DNA of 26,962 bases from JAWXVD01 sp044425705 (lineage in GTDB: Bacteria; Bacillota; Clostridia; Lachnospirales; Lachnospiraceae): the NCBI GenBank assembly GCA_044425705.1, contig JAWXVD010000036.1, positions 1-26,962 of the forward strand, read 5' to 3'. Below, piece by piece: positions 1 to 8,250 of the stretch (within the stretch, counting starts at the first letter, position 1; every line of letters begins with the position of its first letter). Both the position numbers and the translations under genes were made by a program. The notes under the pieces are model-generated. The model made no database searches, was not told where the DNA came from, and worked only from the letters and a program-made list of their open reading frames with translations.

Positions 1-1
1 G

Positions 2-868
2 AAATTAGATGTTGTTTCTTATGTGATGATGGCTGATGATACTGATGAAATTATGACAGAGAATAAAGATTTTGTGAAACAATATGTAAATGGGTTTAAA
101 ATTGGAGGATATAAAGTAGTGCTTGATGGTTCACCACAAGGGAAATCAGCATGGCTTACAAAACCATATGAAAACAGCGATGGATATTGTGCGTATTCTT
201 GGTTAAAAGACGAAGTGGTAGAATCCATGATGAAAAAAGCAGTGGCTGACAATATGCAAGTATTAGTACATTGTAATGGAGATGCCTCAGGGGATCAGTT
301 TTTATCAGCCTTAACGAAGGCTATCGATGAAAGTGATAATCCAAATAAAAGGGAACTTCGTCCAGTGATGATACATTGCCAAACAGCAAGAGAAGACCAA
401 CTAGATATTATGAAAGAATATCAATTGATTCCATCTATTTTTGTTGGTCATGTATATTATTGGGGAGATGTCCATTTAAAAAATCTTGGAAAAGAAAGAG
501 CAAGTAATATTAGTCCAGTGGCATCAGCCTATAATAGAGGGCTAGTTGTAAACTTCCATCAAGATACACCAGTTACAAAACCGAAAATGCTGCATACTGT
601 TTGGGCAGCAGTGAATCGTGTCACTAGAGGTGGCATTGTGTTGGGTGCACATCAAACTTGTAGTGTGTATGAAGCCTTAAAAGCAGTAACCATCAATGCA
701 GCGTATGCTTACTTTGAAGAAGATAGTAAGGGAAGCATTGTAGTTGGAAAGCGAGCTGATTTGGTGATTTTAGATAAAAATCCTATGGAAGTACCTAAGA
801 TGGAAATCAAGGATATCACTGTCCTAGAAACCATTAAGGATGGTGTTAGTGTTTATAAAAATAACTAG
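2..868 (+). CDS. YtcJ-like amidohydrolase, 3' part (5' end outside window)
   Basis: This is the C-terminal part of a metal-dependent amidohydrolase of the YtcJ/amidohydrolase-3 type. The family hydrolyses C-N bonds in varied amide substrates, and the substrate here is unknown. The frame is open to the left edge of the window with no ribosome binding site before the in-frame GTG/ATG codons near 23, so the real start lies upstream and about half the protein is missing. Visible family features are VLVHCNGDAS (a metal-site histidine strand), the VMIHCQTAR strand, NFHQDTPVT (metal/catalytic Asp region), and the C-terminal signature with KAVTINAAYAY and GSIVVGKRADLVILDKNP. That last stretch is the typical return to the small beta-sandwich domain. 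The N-terminal HxH motif is not in the window. The gene is followed at once by a strong hairpin terminator. Confident on family, not on substrate. Confidence 0.85.
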   Translation, partial: KLDVVSYVMMADDTDEIMTENKDFVKQYVNGFKIGGYKVVLDGSPQGKSAWLTKPYENSDGYCAYSWLKDEVVESMMKKAVADNMQVLVHCNGDASGDQFLSALTKAIDESDNPNKRELRPVMIHCQTAREDQLDIMKEYQLIPSIFVGHVYYWGDVHLKNLGKERASNISPVASAYNRGLVVNFHQDTPVTKPKMLHTVWAAVNRVTRGGIVLGAHQTCSVYEALKAVTINAAYAYFEEDSKGSIVVGKRADLVILDKNPMEVPKMEIKDITVLETIKDGVSVYKNN

Positions 869-904
869 CCTTTAAATATATATGATTTATCATATATTAG
901 AGAT

Positions 905-941
905 AAAAGGGATTGTCGCATTTTGGACAATCCCTTTTATT
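905..941. terminator. Bidirectional intrinsic terminator
   Basis: A perfect 13-bp stem (905-917 with 926-938) has an 8-nt loop and is flanked by an A-run on the left and a T-run on the right. It can therefore end transcription of the amidohydrolase on the plus strand and of the lipoprotein gene, which ends at 959, on the minus strand. Confidence 0.9.
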
Positions 942-958
942 AAGGAAAATTATATATT

Positions 959-3688
959 TTATTCGTAAATGATTTGTGATAATTGTTCAGTTAGTGTGTC
1001 TTCAGGTGAATTATTTACAAATGTAGTTGCATCGTCTAAAATCACAGTAGCTTCATTATTAGCAACGATGGCTGCATCGGTAGAAGTATTGTTTTCAAAG
1101 ATTGAATTAATAATTTTAGCAAAAGACGCTTCATAAACATACATTGCACCACCATTAGTTCCAGCAGTATTATCAACTAAGGAACAATTTTCTAAATAAA
1201 CTGATGAATAAATATCAGTTGTTACAGACCAAGTATCATCAATTAAGTAGAAGTCCATTTCATTATTGATTTCTTGTGATGCTCTATCTAATACGTAAAT
1301 TGCACCACCAGCTGTTCCGGATTCATTACCTTCAAAGTTACAATCATAGAAGAGAGACATAGAACCGTAGTCAGTAAAGATTGCGCCACCTTTGTAAATT
1401 GCATAATTATCTAAGAACTCACAGTCAGTATAAATAGAGTTACATCCAGCAACATCGGCTGAGGCTGCCCCGTATTTAGCAGTATTATTTATGAATGTAC
1501 AGCTAGTATACTCTGGATTTCCACCATGGAAGGTGTAGGTTGCACCACCAGTTTCAGCATAGTTGTCTGAAAAAATACAGTTGTTAACAATCACATCAAA
1601 TCCGATTGTATAATCAATCATAGGAATATCACGGAAACCTGCGAGGAAATTCAGCATACCACCACCATATTTATTATAAGGTAGTCCATCTTCTCCATCG
1701 GCATAGCCACCTGTAATTGTAAAGCCATCAATAGTTGCATTATCGGCGCCGATTACAACGTGATAACTATTATCGGTTACATCAGAAGTATCACCAATTT
1801 CACCACTTAAGATAGTTATATTCGCATCATAATTTCTTTGAGAAAGAGCAGTTTCATCACCAGCAAATCCACCGTAGACAGAAACACCTTCACGAAGAAT
1901 GAAAGAATCATTTCTATCTTCACCAGTGTAATAAGTACCTTCGGCTACCCAAACCTCTACATAAGATTCAGTGAGCAAATAGGAAGCATTGGCATAATCA
2001 ATGGCATCTTGTACATCTGTAAATGCATCTTCCCATGAGCTACCATCATTATTACCTGTAGCATCAATGTCAACATAAACAACACTTTCGATATAAGTAG
2101 CATCTTCTGATGCAACTGGATTGGTTAAATCTATTTCTTCTATTGTTTCAAATACAGCCAATGATTGCAGATATGTTTTAATTGTTTCATAATCTTCATC
2201 AGTTCTTTGGTCGATTAAGCTTGCATCAAATCCAATTTGACCACCTTCATCACTTGCAGTCAATGCTGGAGATGTTTCAGAAAGGCTAAAGTCCATATTA
2301 TCAGGATCTACGAATTCAGGATCCACATCTAGAACACCTTCACCATCATAACCATATTCTACGATGGAGTAGCTAATGTTCGGATTACATTGAGCCCAAT
2401 CATAAACACTGACTTCACCTTGGTCGCAATAATTTCCGTAAATAATAGAATTAATGACAACAGGATCATTGTAAGCGCCACTGCCTTGATAGAGTGCTGC
2501 GCCTTCTTCAGTAGCAGTATTGTTATAGAAAGTACAATGAGAGTAAATAGTATTAGAATTGCCATCATTAGCCATAGCAGCACCTGACTCAGCAGTGTTA
2601 TTAATAAAGAGACAATTTTCTAGTAAAGGACTTGCCATAATATCATTGTAGATGGCTCCACCTTTTCCAGCTTCACAGTCATTGGAATCAAAGATACAAT
2701 CGATAAAGTATGCTTTTGTATCCATATCCATGGAAATAGCACCACCACGTCCATATCCGTTGTTATTGCTGAATACTGTATTGATAAAAGTAGGTAGTTC
2801 GCCAGATTCAGGTAAACCTAAAATATAGACAGCAGCTCCTTTACCACCGTTGTTATCTGTAATAATACAGTTTTTAATTGTAGGAGCAACATTCCAGATG
2901 ATAATACCATTACCGTGCATAGAAGTAGTTGCATCCCCAGCAGTAACGATATCAGTAGTTAAATGTCCAACAGCTTGCCCATATTCACCAGTACCTTCTT
3001 CAGGCATTTCTTCACCGTTCATACCGCCACCAGTGATACCACTATTGGTACTTTCAGAAGGAATTTCTTCATTGTCCATATCACTATCTGTGATGTTTTC
3101 AGACATTTCATCGCCCTCCATACCTTCAGGAGGCATTTCTCCACCGGCCATATCTTCATCACTACCAACGCCAGTATTACCTTGCCCAGCAGTTATGGTA
3201 AATCCATCAATTAAGTTATTGGCAGCAATTACAACTTTTGTGGAGTTATCACTAGAATCTCCGGTGACGCCAATATCACCAGACAATACAGTTACATAAG
3301 TTTCCCAGTCACGTTCATCTAGACTAGTTTCAGTACCATTAAAACCACCATAAACACTGACATCATCTTTCATAGTAAAACTGATACTTTGGTCACCGTC
3401 ATCAGTAGGGTAGTAAGTTCCCTCGGCAACCCAAATTGCACAACCAGCAGTAGCTTCTTCAAGTGCATCTGTTAATGTGAGATAAGCATTCTCCCAACTG
3501 GTGCCGTCATTATTACCTGTTGCATCAGCATCAGTATAAATAATCTGAGTTGGAGTACTAGTTTCCTCAGTAGAAGATTCCTCTTCAATAGAAATTTCTT
3601 CAGTGTCTGTTGTACTACTGCATCCCATACAAGAAACAATGCATAGTGTAACTGCCATAATCATGGCTAATCTTTTTTTAATATTCAT
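959..3688 (-). CDS. Large lipoprotein with two tandem Pmp-type right-handed beta-helix modules
   Basis: A 909-residue surface lipoprotein. The first ~23 residues are a lipoprotein signal with basic residues, a hydrophobic core and cysteines at 20 and 23; IVSC ending at C20 fits the lipobox better. An acidic Ser/Thr/Glu spacer follows. The mature protein is an internal duplication. Residues ~50-170 and ~537-662 are clearly homologous heads (D-ATGNNDG-SWE-A, WVAEGTYY, VSVYGGF-G-ET-L, ILSG-IG, DGFTIT-G). Each head is followed by a ladder of coils of the form NC-F--N----GGA, about five after the first and six after the second. GGA(I/L/V) and FxxN are the hallmarks of chlamydial polymorphic membrane protein repeats and predict a parallel beta-helix. 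Residues ~172-236 are an acidic Met/Gly/Glu/Pro-rich insert present only in module one. The start ATG has AAAGGAGGA just upstream. Probable role is surface adhesion or glycan binding (inference). No catalytic motif seen. Confidence 0.85.
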   Translation of the reverse strand: MNIKKRLAMIMAVTLCIVSCMGCSSTTDTEEISIEEESSTEETSTPTQIIYTDADATGNNDGTSWENAYLTLTDALEEATAGCAIWVAEGTYYPTDDGDQSISFTMKDDVSVYGGFNGTETSLDERDWETYVTVLSGDIGVTGDSSDNSTKVVIAANNLIDGFTITAGQGNTGVGSDEDMAGGEMPPEGMEGDEMSENITDSDMDNEEIPSESTNSGITGGGMNGEEMPEEGTGEYGQAVGHLTTDIVTAGDATTSMHGNGIIIWNVAPTIKNCIITDNNGGKGAAVYILGLPESGELPTFINTVFSNNNGYGRGGAISMDMDTKAYFIDCIFDSNDCEAGKGGAIYNDIMASPLLENCLFINNTAESGAAMANDGNSNTIYSHCTFYNNTATEEGAALYQGSGAYNDPVVINSIIYGNYCDQGEVSVYDWAQCNPNISYSIVEYGYDGEGVLDVDPEFVDPDNMDFSLSETSPALTASDEGGQIGFDASLIDQRTDEDYETIKTYLQSLAVFETIEEIDLTNPVASEDATYIESVVYVDIDATGNNDGSSWEDAFTDVQDAIDYANASYLLTESYVEVWVAEGTYYTGEDRNDSFILREGVSVYGGFAGDETALSQRNYDANITILSGEIGDTSDVTDNSYHVVIGADNATIDGFTITGGYADGEDGLPYNKYGGGMLNFLAGFRDIPMIDYTIGFDVIVNNCIFSDNYAETGGATYTFHGGNPEYTSCTFINNTAKYGAASADVAGCNSIYTDCEFLDNYAIYKGGAIFTDYGSMSLFYDCNFEGNESGTAGGAIYVLDRASQEINNEMDFYLIDDTWSVTTDIYSSVYLENCSLVDNTAGTNGGAMYVYEASFAKIINSIFENNTSTDAAIVANNEATVILDDATTFVNNSPEDTLTEQLSQIIYE

Positions 3689-3723
3689 GTTAGTTCCTCC
3701 TTTAAATATATATGCCTTTTGTT

Positions 3724-3771
3724 TTTTTATTGGCTGTAAGGAGAATATACAAAAGAAAGATGAAAGAAAGA
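3724..3771 (-). promoter_or_regulatory. Candidate regulated promoter for the beta-helix lipoprotein gene
   Basis: Reading the minus strand in the 156-bp gap between the kinase and the lipoprotein gene, TTGTAT (3752-3747) is followed after 17 bp by TAAAAA (3729-3724). Directly upstream of the -35 is a direct repeat TCTTTC-N5-TCTTTC (3771-3766 and 3760-3755). Its 11-bp period is the layout typical of OmpR/PhoB-type regulator sites. The area is AT-rich and of low complexity, so chance is a real alternative. No terminator hairpin is seen after the kinase gene, so read-through from it is also possible. Confidence 0.35.
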
Positions 3772-3844
3772 TTAAAAAAATACAATATTTTTTTGATTTT
3801 ATTATTTTTATAAAATATTTAGAGAATGATAGTAAAAAAACAAT

Positions 3845-5086
3845 TTATAAAATAATCGTTAGCACGATTTCTGTGTTATTGTTGACTTTTACATGGATTT
3901 TTCCATGATGATTTTCAACAATATTTTTGGCAATGGATAGTCCTAAACCATATCCACCAGTTTCTCTTGATCTAGAGTGATCAAGACGATAAAAACGGTC
4001 AAAAATGTGAGGAGTATCCTCATCATTGATAGAATCACATTGATTTTTTATTGCATAAATTTTCTTTTTGCCTTGTTCATAAAAAGAAATATTGATTTGA
4101 GAATCATTTTTAGAATACTTGATGGCATTGTCAAGAAGGATATTTAATAGGATACGGATATCTTCTTTACAACCATAAAAGGAAGAATTTTCTTGCACAT
4201 CAAGTGATAATTTCTTATTCATTTCAAAAATTAGTATTTCAAATTGTAGTGCAGTGTCTTCAATTAATTTACTGAGATTAAAATGCGTTTTATTTTTTTC
4301 ATGTGTAGTTTCTGTTTTTGCAAGTGTTAGTAAATTAGAGACAAGATTATTCATTCGTTTGGTTTGTGTGGTGATTTCTCTTGCATATTTCAGTCCAGTG
4401 ATTTCACCCTTATTTTTTCCAAGTTCCTGTTCTAACATCTGTATATTTGCAGAGATAATTGTGAGAGGTGTTTTTAGTTCATGACCAGAGTCTGCAATAA
4501 ATGTTTTTTGTTTACGAAATGATTCTTCTACTGGTTTAATTGCTAATTTAGAAAGATATATAGTTAACAAAAGTAAGAGAAAAAAGCTTACAAAAGAGAC
4601 TATATATATAAAATGCAATAGATTTTCTAACATGCCATTTTGGATACGTTGATCTGCAAACACACCTAGTTTTCCATAATCTGTTTCAACAATTTTATAG
4701 CAAAATCCTTGTATCTTATCATTGCCAGTATTGGCATCAAGTGCCATAGAAGCATAGTAATTAGCAGTGGCTTCATCAAGAGAGGAATATTCATAGTGGG
4801 ATTCTATAACTTGATTGTTTTTGTCTAGTTTAATGGAAAACCACTTGATGGGAGTAGAGGAGGTTCCATAGGAATTTTCTGCAAGAGGATCTGTTCCATC
4901 ATTAAATTCTAAAGGTAAACTTGTCATAACACCATCTTGTGAAATTAAGGTATCTAGAAATTCATTAATTTCATTGTTTGAATTGGTTTGCAAATAAAAG
5001 TATGCACCAAAAATAATGGAAAGCATAAGGGAAAAGAGAACACATATATTAATAATAATAAACTTAAGCTGTAGACGTTTAATCAT
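3845..5086 (-). CDS. Sensor histidine kinase
   Basis: A 413-residue membrane histidine kinase, the sensor partner of the response regulator encoded just upstream. Membrane segments are at ~9-32 and ~157-180, with a ~125-residue extracellular sensor region between them that matches no named domain by eye. No recognisable HAMP domain follows the second segment; IKPVEESFRKQ leads straight into the H-box FIADSGHELKTPLTII with phospho-acceptor H202. The N-box is at LLNILLDNAIKYS (N320), the F-box at IFDRFYR (361-367) and the glycine-rich ATP lid at GGYGLGLS (377-384). The G1 segment is degenerate (IKNQCDSI instead of a DxG motif), as happens in some clostridial kinases. Its start overlaps the regulator's stop by 8 bp, so the two are translationally coupled. 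The signal is unknown. Confidence 0.92.
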   Translation of the reverse strand: MIKRLQLKFIIINICVLFSLMLSIIFGAYFYLQTNSNNEINEFLDTLISQDGVMTSLPLEFNDGTDPLAENSYGTSSTPIKWFSIKLDKNNQVIESHYEYSSLDEATANYYASMALDANTGNDKIQGFCYKIVETDYGKLGVFADQRIQNGMLENLLHFIYIVSFVSFFLLLLLTIYLSKLAIKPVEESFRKQKTFIADSGHELKTPLTIISANIQMLEQELGKNKGEITGLKYAREITTQTKRMNNLVSNLLTLAKTETTHEKNKTHFNLSKLIEDTALQFEILIFEMNKKLSLDVQENSSFYGCKEDIRILLNILLDNAIKYSKNDSQINISFYEQGKKKIYAIKNQCDSINDEDTPHIFDRFYRLDHSRSRETGGYGLGLSIAKNIVENHHGKIHVKVNNNTEIVLTIIL

Positions 5087-5756
5087 TTCCGTGCTCCATT
5101 CTATAACCTAAAGATCGCACTGACTTTATTTTTTCTTTAGAGCCAATGGATTTTAGTTTTTTGCGTAAGACAGAGATATAAACATCTACAATATTTGATT
5201 CTCCATCAAAATCATAGCCCCATATTTTTTCAATCATATTTTCTCTAGTACTGATTGCAGTTTGGTTTATAACAAGCATTTCTAGAATTTGAAACTCTTT
5301 GGAGCTAAGAGAAAAGGTTTCTATATTTGAAGTAATAGTTAAATTATCTTTGCTTAAAATGAAATCACCAAAGGATAAATCATCTATAAAAGATTGATTT
5401 TTTCTGCGTAGAGCACTGTTAATTCTAGCTAAAAATTCTTTTGTATCAAATGGTTTGGTAATATAATCGTCGGCACCGTAGTCTAAGCCCTGTACTTTAT
5501 CATCTACTTCAGATTTTGCAGTTAACATGATAATAGGGGTAGTAATCTGTTCCTTACGCAATTTACGTAGTACAGTAAATCCATCCATTTTTGGCAACAT
5601 AATATCAAGAAGTATCAAATCATAGTGAGTATCTTTTCCGTATAGATATCCATCTTCCCCATTATAGACAGTGTCTATCAAATAATTTTTTTGCTGTAAT
5701 ATTTCTTTCATAATATTAGATAATGCTAATTCATCTTCAATTAATAGTATTTTCAT
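5079..5756 (-). CDS. OmpR/PhoB-family response regulator
   Basis: A 225-residue DNA-binding response regulator. The receiver domain (~1-115) has the acidic pocket EDE at 7-9, phospho-acceptor D51 in LLDIMLPKMDG, T79 in MLTAKS and K101 in ITKPF. The winged-helix effector domain (~128-225) ends with the typical DVYISVLRKKL recognition region and VRSLGYRM wing. It is the first gene of the regulator-kinase pair, and GAGGAG lies upstream of the ATG. The upstream region shared with the divergent nitroreductase carries three 33-bp repeats that could be its own binding sites, so autoregulation is plausible but unproven. The beta-helix lipoprotein gene downstream in the same direction is an attractive target. 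Confidence 0.95.
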   Translation of the reverse strand: MKILLIEDELALSNIMKEILQQKNYLIDTVYNGEDGYLYGKDTHYDLILLDIMLPKMDGFTVLRKLRKEQITTPIIMLTAKSEVDDKVQGLDYGADDYITKPFDTKEFLARINSALRRKNQSFIDDLSFGDFILSKDNLTITSNIETFSLSSKEFQILEMLVINQTAISTRENMIEKIWGYDFDGESNIVDVYISVLRKKLKSIGSKEKIKSVRSLGYRMEHGND

Positions 5757-5796
5757 TAAGATTTCTCCTCATGAGATTAAGATTTATTTGTATATA

Positions 5797-5895
5797 ATTG
5801 ACTTTTCAAATACATGTTACTATAAAAAAATTGACTTTTCAATGATATTTTATGTTAAAAAAATTGACTTTTCATAAATGATTTTATGTAAAAAT
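5797..5895. repeat. Three 33-bp tandem repeats with promoter-like cores in a divergent intergenic region
   Basis: ATTGACTTTTCA occurs at 5797-5808, 5830-5841 and 5863-5874, exactly 33 bp apart; the other 21 bp of each unit are AT-rich and only loosely conserved. The core contains TTGA-N4-TCAA, a perfect short palindrome in the first two copies and TTGA-N4-TCAT in the third. On the plus strand each unit reads as TTGACT, 17 bp, then TATAAA, GTTAAA or TGTAAA, that is, a sigma-A-like promoter. On the minus strand copy one gives TTGAAA-17 bp-TAAATC towards the response regulator gene. The 33-bp spacing puts the cores on roughly the same helix face. Either tandem promoters or repeated operator sites would fit. 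Confidence 0.75.
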
Positions 5896-5961
5896 AGCTA
5901 GCCTTTACATGAAATTTGGTTTACAATAATAAGAAAAGTATAATCATATGGGAGGATCACT

Positions 5962-6504
5962 ATGGAGTTTTTAGAATGTGTCAAAACGAGAAGAAGTGTA
6001 AGAAGATTTACAGGGGAAGCAGTATCCGAAGAAACGATTCGTGACATTGTAGAGGTAGCTGCATACTCACCATCATGGAAGCATACACAAATTACGAGAT
6101 ATACGTTACTTACTGACCGTGACATGATTGACAAAATGGCAGAAGAAATGGTATTAGGATTTGAGTTTAATACAAAAACTATGAAAAGTGCACCAGCATT
6201 AATGGTAATTAGTTACGTAACAAAACGCTCAGGTTATGAAAGAGACGGATCTTTTTCAACTCCAAAAGGAGATGGATTTGAAATGTATGATGCAGGGATT
6301 GCAAGCCAAACATTTTGTCTTGCTGCCCATGAAAAAGGATTGGGAACTGTAATACTCGGATATTTTGATGAAGAACAGATCGCACCATTAATGGAATTAC
6401 CAGAAAATCAAAAAATAGCAGCAGTGATTGCGATAGGTTATCCAAAATTCCAACCAGAAGCACCAGCACATAAATCAGTAGATGAATTGTTAACAATTAA
6501 ATAA
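5962..6504 (+). CDS. Nitroreductase-family protein
   Basis: A 180-residue flavin (FMN) reductase of the nitroreductase superfamily. These enzymes use NAD(P)H to reduce nitro groups, quinones, flavins or other small acceptors; the physiological substrate cannot be told. The family start MEFLECVKTRRSVRRFTGEAV carries the R-S-V-R phosphate-binding motif for FMN. AAYSPSWKHTQ supplies the usual N/Q-containing FMN contact region, here with KHTQ, and DAGIASQTFCLAAHEKGLGTVILG (split across ~110-133) is the central helix and glycine strand. AVIAIGYPKFQPEAP closes the fold. The start is set by GGGAGGA ending 5 nt before the ATG. It runs divergently from the two-component genes, next to the 33-bp repeats, and ends in a terminator at 6537-6578. 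Confidence 0.9.
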   Translation: MEFLECVKTRRSVRRFTGEAVSEETIRDIVEVAAYSPSWKHTQITRYTLLTDRDMIDKMAEEMVLGFEFNTKTMKSAPALMVISYVTKRSGYERDGSFSTPKGDGFEMYDAGIASQTFCLAAHEKGLGTVILGYFDEEQIAPLMELPENQKIAAVIAIGYPKFQPEAPAHKSVDELLTIK

Positions 6505-6536
6505 GCATAAGATAATATATTAAATACAGCAAATTA

Positions 6537-6578
6537 AAAAAGTATCTATAGACTATTATAAGCCTATAGATACTTTTT
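6537..6578. terminator. Bidirectional intrinsic terminator
   Basis: A perfect 15-bp stem (6537-6551 with 6564-6578) has a 12-nt loop, with A-run and T-run ends. It sits between the converging nitroreductase and NSS transporter genes and can serve both strands. Confidence 0.88.
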
Positions 6579-6662
6579 GATTAGCTGAAATTTATTTAAA
6601 AATTAAATATGTATATCATACTAATGATTATAATTGTTAATACGACTAATCACTTAAAGGAT

Positions 6663-8030
6663 TTATGCAAAGAATGTAATAATTCCATTTACAAATACAA
6701 CGATGATGATAACAGGAAGTATGTATTTGCAATATGGTTTCATCCAATGAGGCATTTTTGCGCCTACGCCAGTATTGGTTTCTTCCATATACTTATCCCA
6801 TCCCCATCCATATTTACTGACGCAGAAAAGTGTATAAATCAAAGAACCAAGTGGTAATAATAAATTACTTACAATAAAATCTTCTAAATCTAAAACACCA
6901 GTGCCAGCACCTAAAGGTTCAAAGCTAGACCATAGGTTAAAGCCAAGGATACATGGTAGGGAAGCGATAATTAAAATTACAATATTGATAATAGCAGCTT
7001 TTTTTCTATCCCATCCCCATAAATCCATACAACATGACATGATATTTTCAAATACAGCGAATACAGTTGATAAGGCAGCAAATGACATAAAGAGAAAGAA
7101 TAAACAACCCCATATAAAACCACCGCTCATAGCGTTAAAAACGTTAGGTAAGGTGATAAATAGTAAACTTGGACCGCTATCAGGGCTAACTCCATAAGCA
7201 AAGCATGCTGGGAAGATGATTAAACCTGAAAAAATAGCTACGAAAGTATCAAGGATAGTAACGTTGATGGATTCTCCAAGTAAAGAGCGGTCTTTTGATA
7301 AATAACTACCAAAGATAGCCATCGATCCGATACCTAAACTTAAGGTAAAGAATGCTTGATTCATTGCAGAAACTAATACAGTGCTAACACCAACCTCTTG
7401 CATTTTAGCAAAATTTGGAATTAAATAAAAAGCAAGACCTGCTTGTCCATCAGGTAAAAGGATACTATTTATGGCTAAAACAACGATTAAAACAAGTAAT
7501 AGAATCATCATGGTCTTTGTGATTTTCTCTACACCTTTTTGAAGACCCAGTGAACAAACACCAAAACCTAAGATAACAATAAATACCATAAATCCTATCA
7601 TCAATAAAGGTTGTCCTAACATTTCACCAAAAATGTTAGCTACTTGTTCAGAATCTGCACCAACAAATTCACCAGAAATCATTTTTACAAAATAAATTAA
7701 CATCCATGCAGCAACAGTGGTGTAAAACATCATTAGAATATAATTTCCAATCATAGCAACATATCCATGGAAATGCCATTTATGATTTGGTTTCTGTAAT
7801 GTTTTAAAAGAACGTGAATTGCTTTTTTTGCTAGCACGTCCTACAGCAAATTCCATTGTTAAAACAGGTAAACCTAAAATGATTAAAAAGAAAATGTAAC
7901 AGAGTACAAAAGCTCCTCCACCATTATTTCCAGCTACATAAGGGAAACGCCACACGTTTCCGATTCCGATTGCACAACCAGCAGATAATAAAATAAACCC
8001 TAGTCGTGACTTGAAAGTTTCTCTTTCCAT
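6663..8030 (-). CDS. Neurotransmitter:sodium symporter (NSS/SNF) family transporter
   Basis: A 455-residue polytopic membrane protein of the LeuT-fold NSS family, which couples sodium entry to uptake of amino acids or related amines. The diagnostic first helix is present near residues 9-32: SRLGFILLSAGCAIGIGNVW, then RFPY, containing the unwound sodium/substrate-binding G-x-G-N-x-W-R-F-P-Y. About eleven to twelve hydrophobic segments follow; MNQAFFTLSLGIGSMAIFGSY is the TM6-region signature (the unwound substrate segment). Length fits bacterial NSS members. The substrate is not predictable here; bacterial relatives carry leucine, tryptophan or tyrosine. The annotated ATG (8030) lacks a good adjacent ribosome binding site. 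The strong AAAGGAG lies about 39 nt upstream, in front of another ATG that opens a short overlapping ORF (8062-8000). No in-frame ATG/GTG/TTG lies between them, and the N-terminus MERETFKSRLGF looks normal for the family. Confidence 0.93.
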   Translation of the reverse strand: MERETFKSRLGFILLSAGCAIGIGNVWRFPYVAGNNGGGAFVLCYIFFLIILGLPVLTMEFAVGRASKKSNSRSFKTLQKPNHKWHFHGYVAMIGNYILMMFYTTVAAWMLIYFVKMISGEFVGADSEQVANIFGEMLGQPLLMIGFMVFIVILGFGVCSLGLQKGVEKITKTMMILLLVLIVVLAINSILLPDGQAGLAFYLIPNFAKMQEVGVSTVLVSAMNQAFFTLSLGIGSMAIFGSYLSKDRSLLGESINVTILDTFVAIFSGLIIFPACFAYGVSPDSGPSLLFITLPNVFNAMSGGFIWGCLFFLFMSFAALSTVFAVFENIMSCCMDLWGWDRKKAAIINIVILIIASLPCILGFNLWSSFEPLGAGTGVLDLEDFIVSNLLLPLGSLIYTLFCVSKYGWGWDKYMEETNTGVGAKMPHWMKPYCKYILPVIIIVVFVNGIITFFA

Positions 8031-8062
8031 ACAATTTTCTTGACATATCCCCCAGAATACAT
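8000..8062 (-). promoter_or_regulatory. Possible 20-codon leader ORF overlapping the NSS transporter start
   Basis: On the minus strand AAAGGAG precedes ATG at 8062 by about 7 nt. The ORF encodes 20 residues (MYSGGYVKKI...) and stops with TAG at 8002-8000, about 30 nt inside the transporter gene in another frame. Because the transporter's own ATG has a weak ribosome binding site, translation of this leader could feed ribosomes to it or regulate it. It may also be a chance ORF. Confidence 0.35.
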
Positions 8063-8108
8063 CAATAATCTCCTTTCGATTTTACTTTAAAGTTGTAAAG
8101 CACTACAA

Positions 8109-8117
8109 ATTATATCA
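8109..8117 (-). promoter_or_regulatory. Extended -10 promoter of the NSS transporter gene
   Basis: The minus strand reads TGATATAAT (8117-8109), a full TGnTATAAT extended -10. No convincing -35 is seen at 17 bp. The predicted start near 8102 gives a leader of ~70 nt that holds a small CTTTA/TAAAG hairpin and then the AAAGGAG of the leader ORF. Confidence 0.5.
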
Positions 8118-8194
8118 TAAAATGTCAGATATGGCTATGAAAAATAAGAAGGAAATTCAAAATTAAAATTGAATGCAGATTCATTGCAAATGTA

Positions 8195-8223
8195 TTGAAT
8201 TAGCATTGGGTTTATGTCATAAT
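8195..8223 (+). promoter_or_regulatory. Promoter of the toxin-antitoxin operon
   Basis: TTGAAT (8195-8200), a 17-bp spacer and CATAAT (8218-8223) are followed by AAAGGAGG just before the antitoxin ATG at 8251. No clear antitoxin operator palindrome was found by eye. Confidence 0.55.
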
Positions 8224-8250
8224 ATAAGAAAATAAAGGAGGTAATTTAAT

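Noticed and set aside
2850..3299. 149-codon Ser/Pro/Ile-rich open frame on the plus strand
   Set aside because: It is antisense to the lipoprotein gene, has low-complexity composition created by the Met/Glu-rich insert, and has no ribosome binding site.
5797..5895. CRISPR-like array
   Set aside because: Only three units, no unique spacers of normal size, and a diverged AT-rich remainder; this is promoter or operator repetition, not CRISPR.
5916..5944. TTGGTT-17 bp-TATAAT as the nitroreductase promoter
   Set aside because: The implied transcript would begin inside the GGAGG at 5951, removing the ribosome binding site; one of the 33-bp repeat promoters is more likely.
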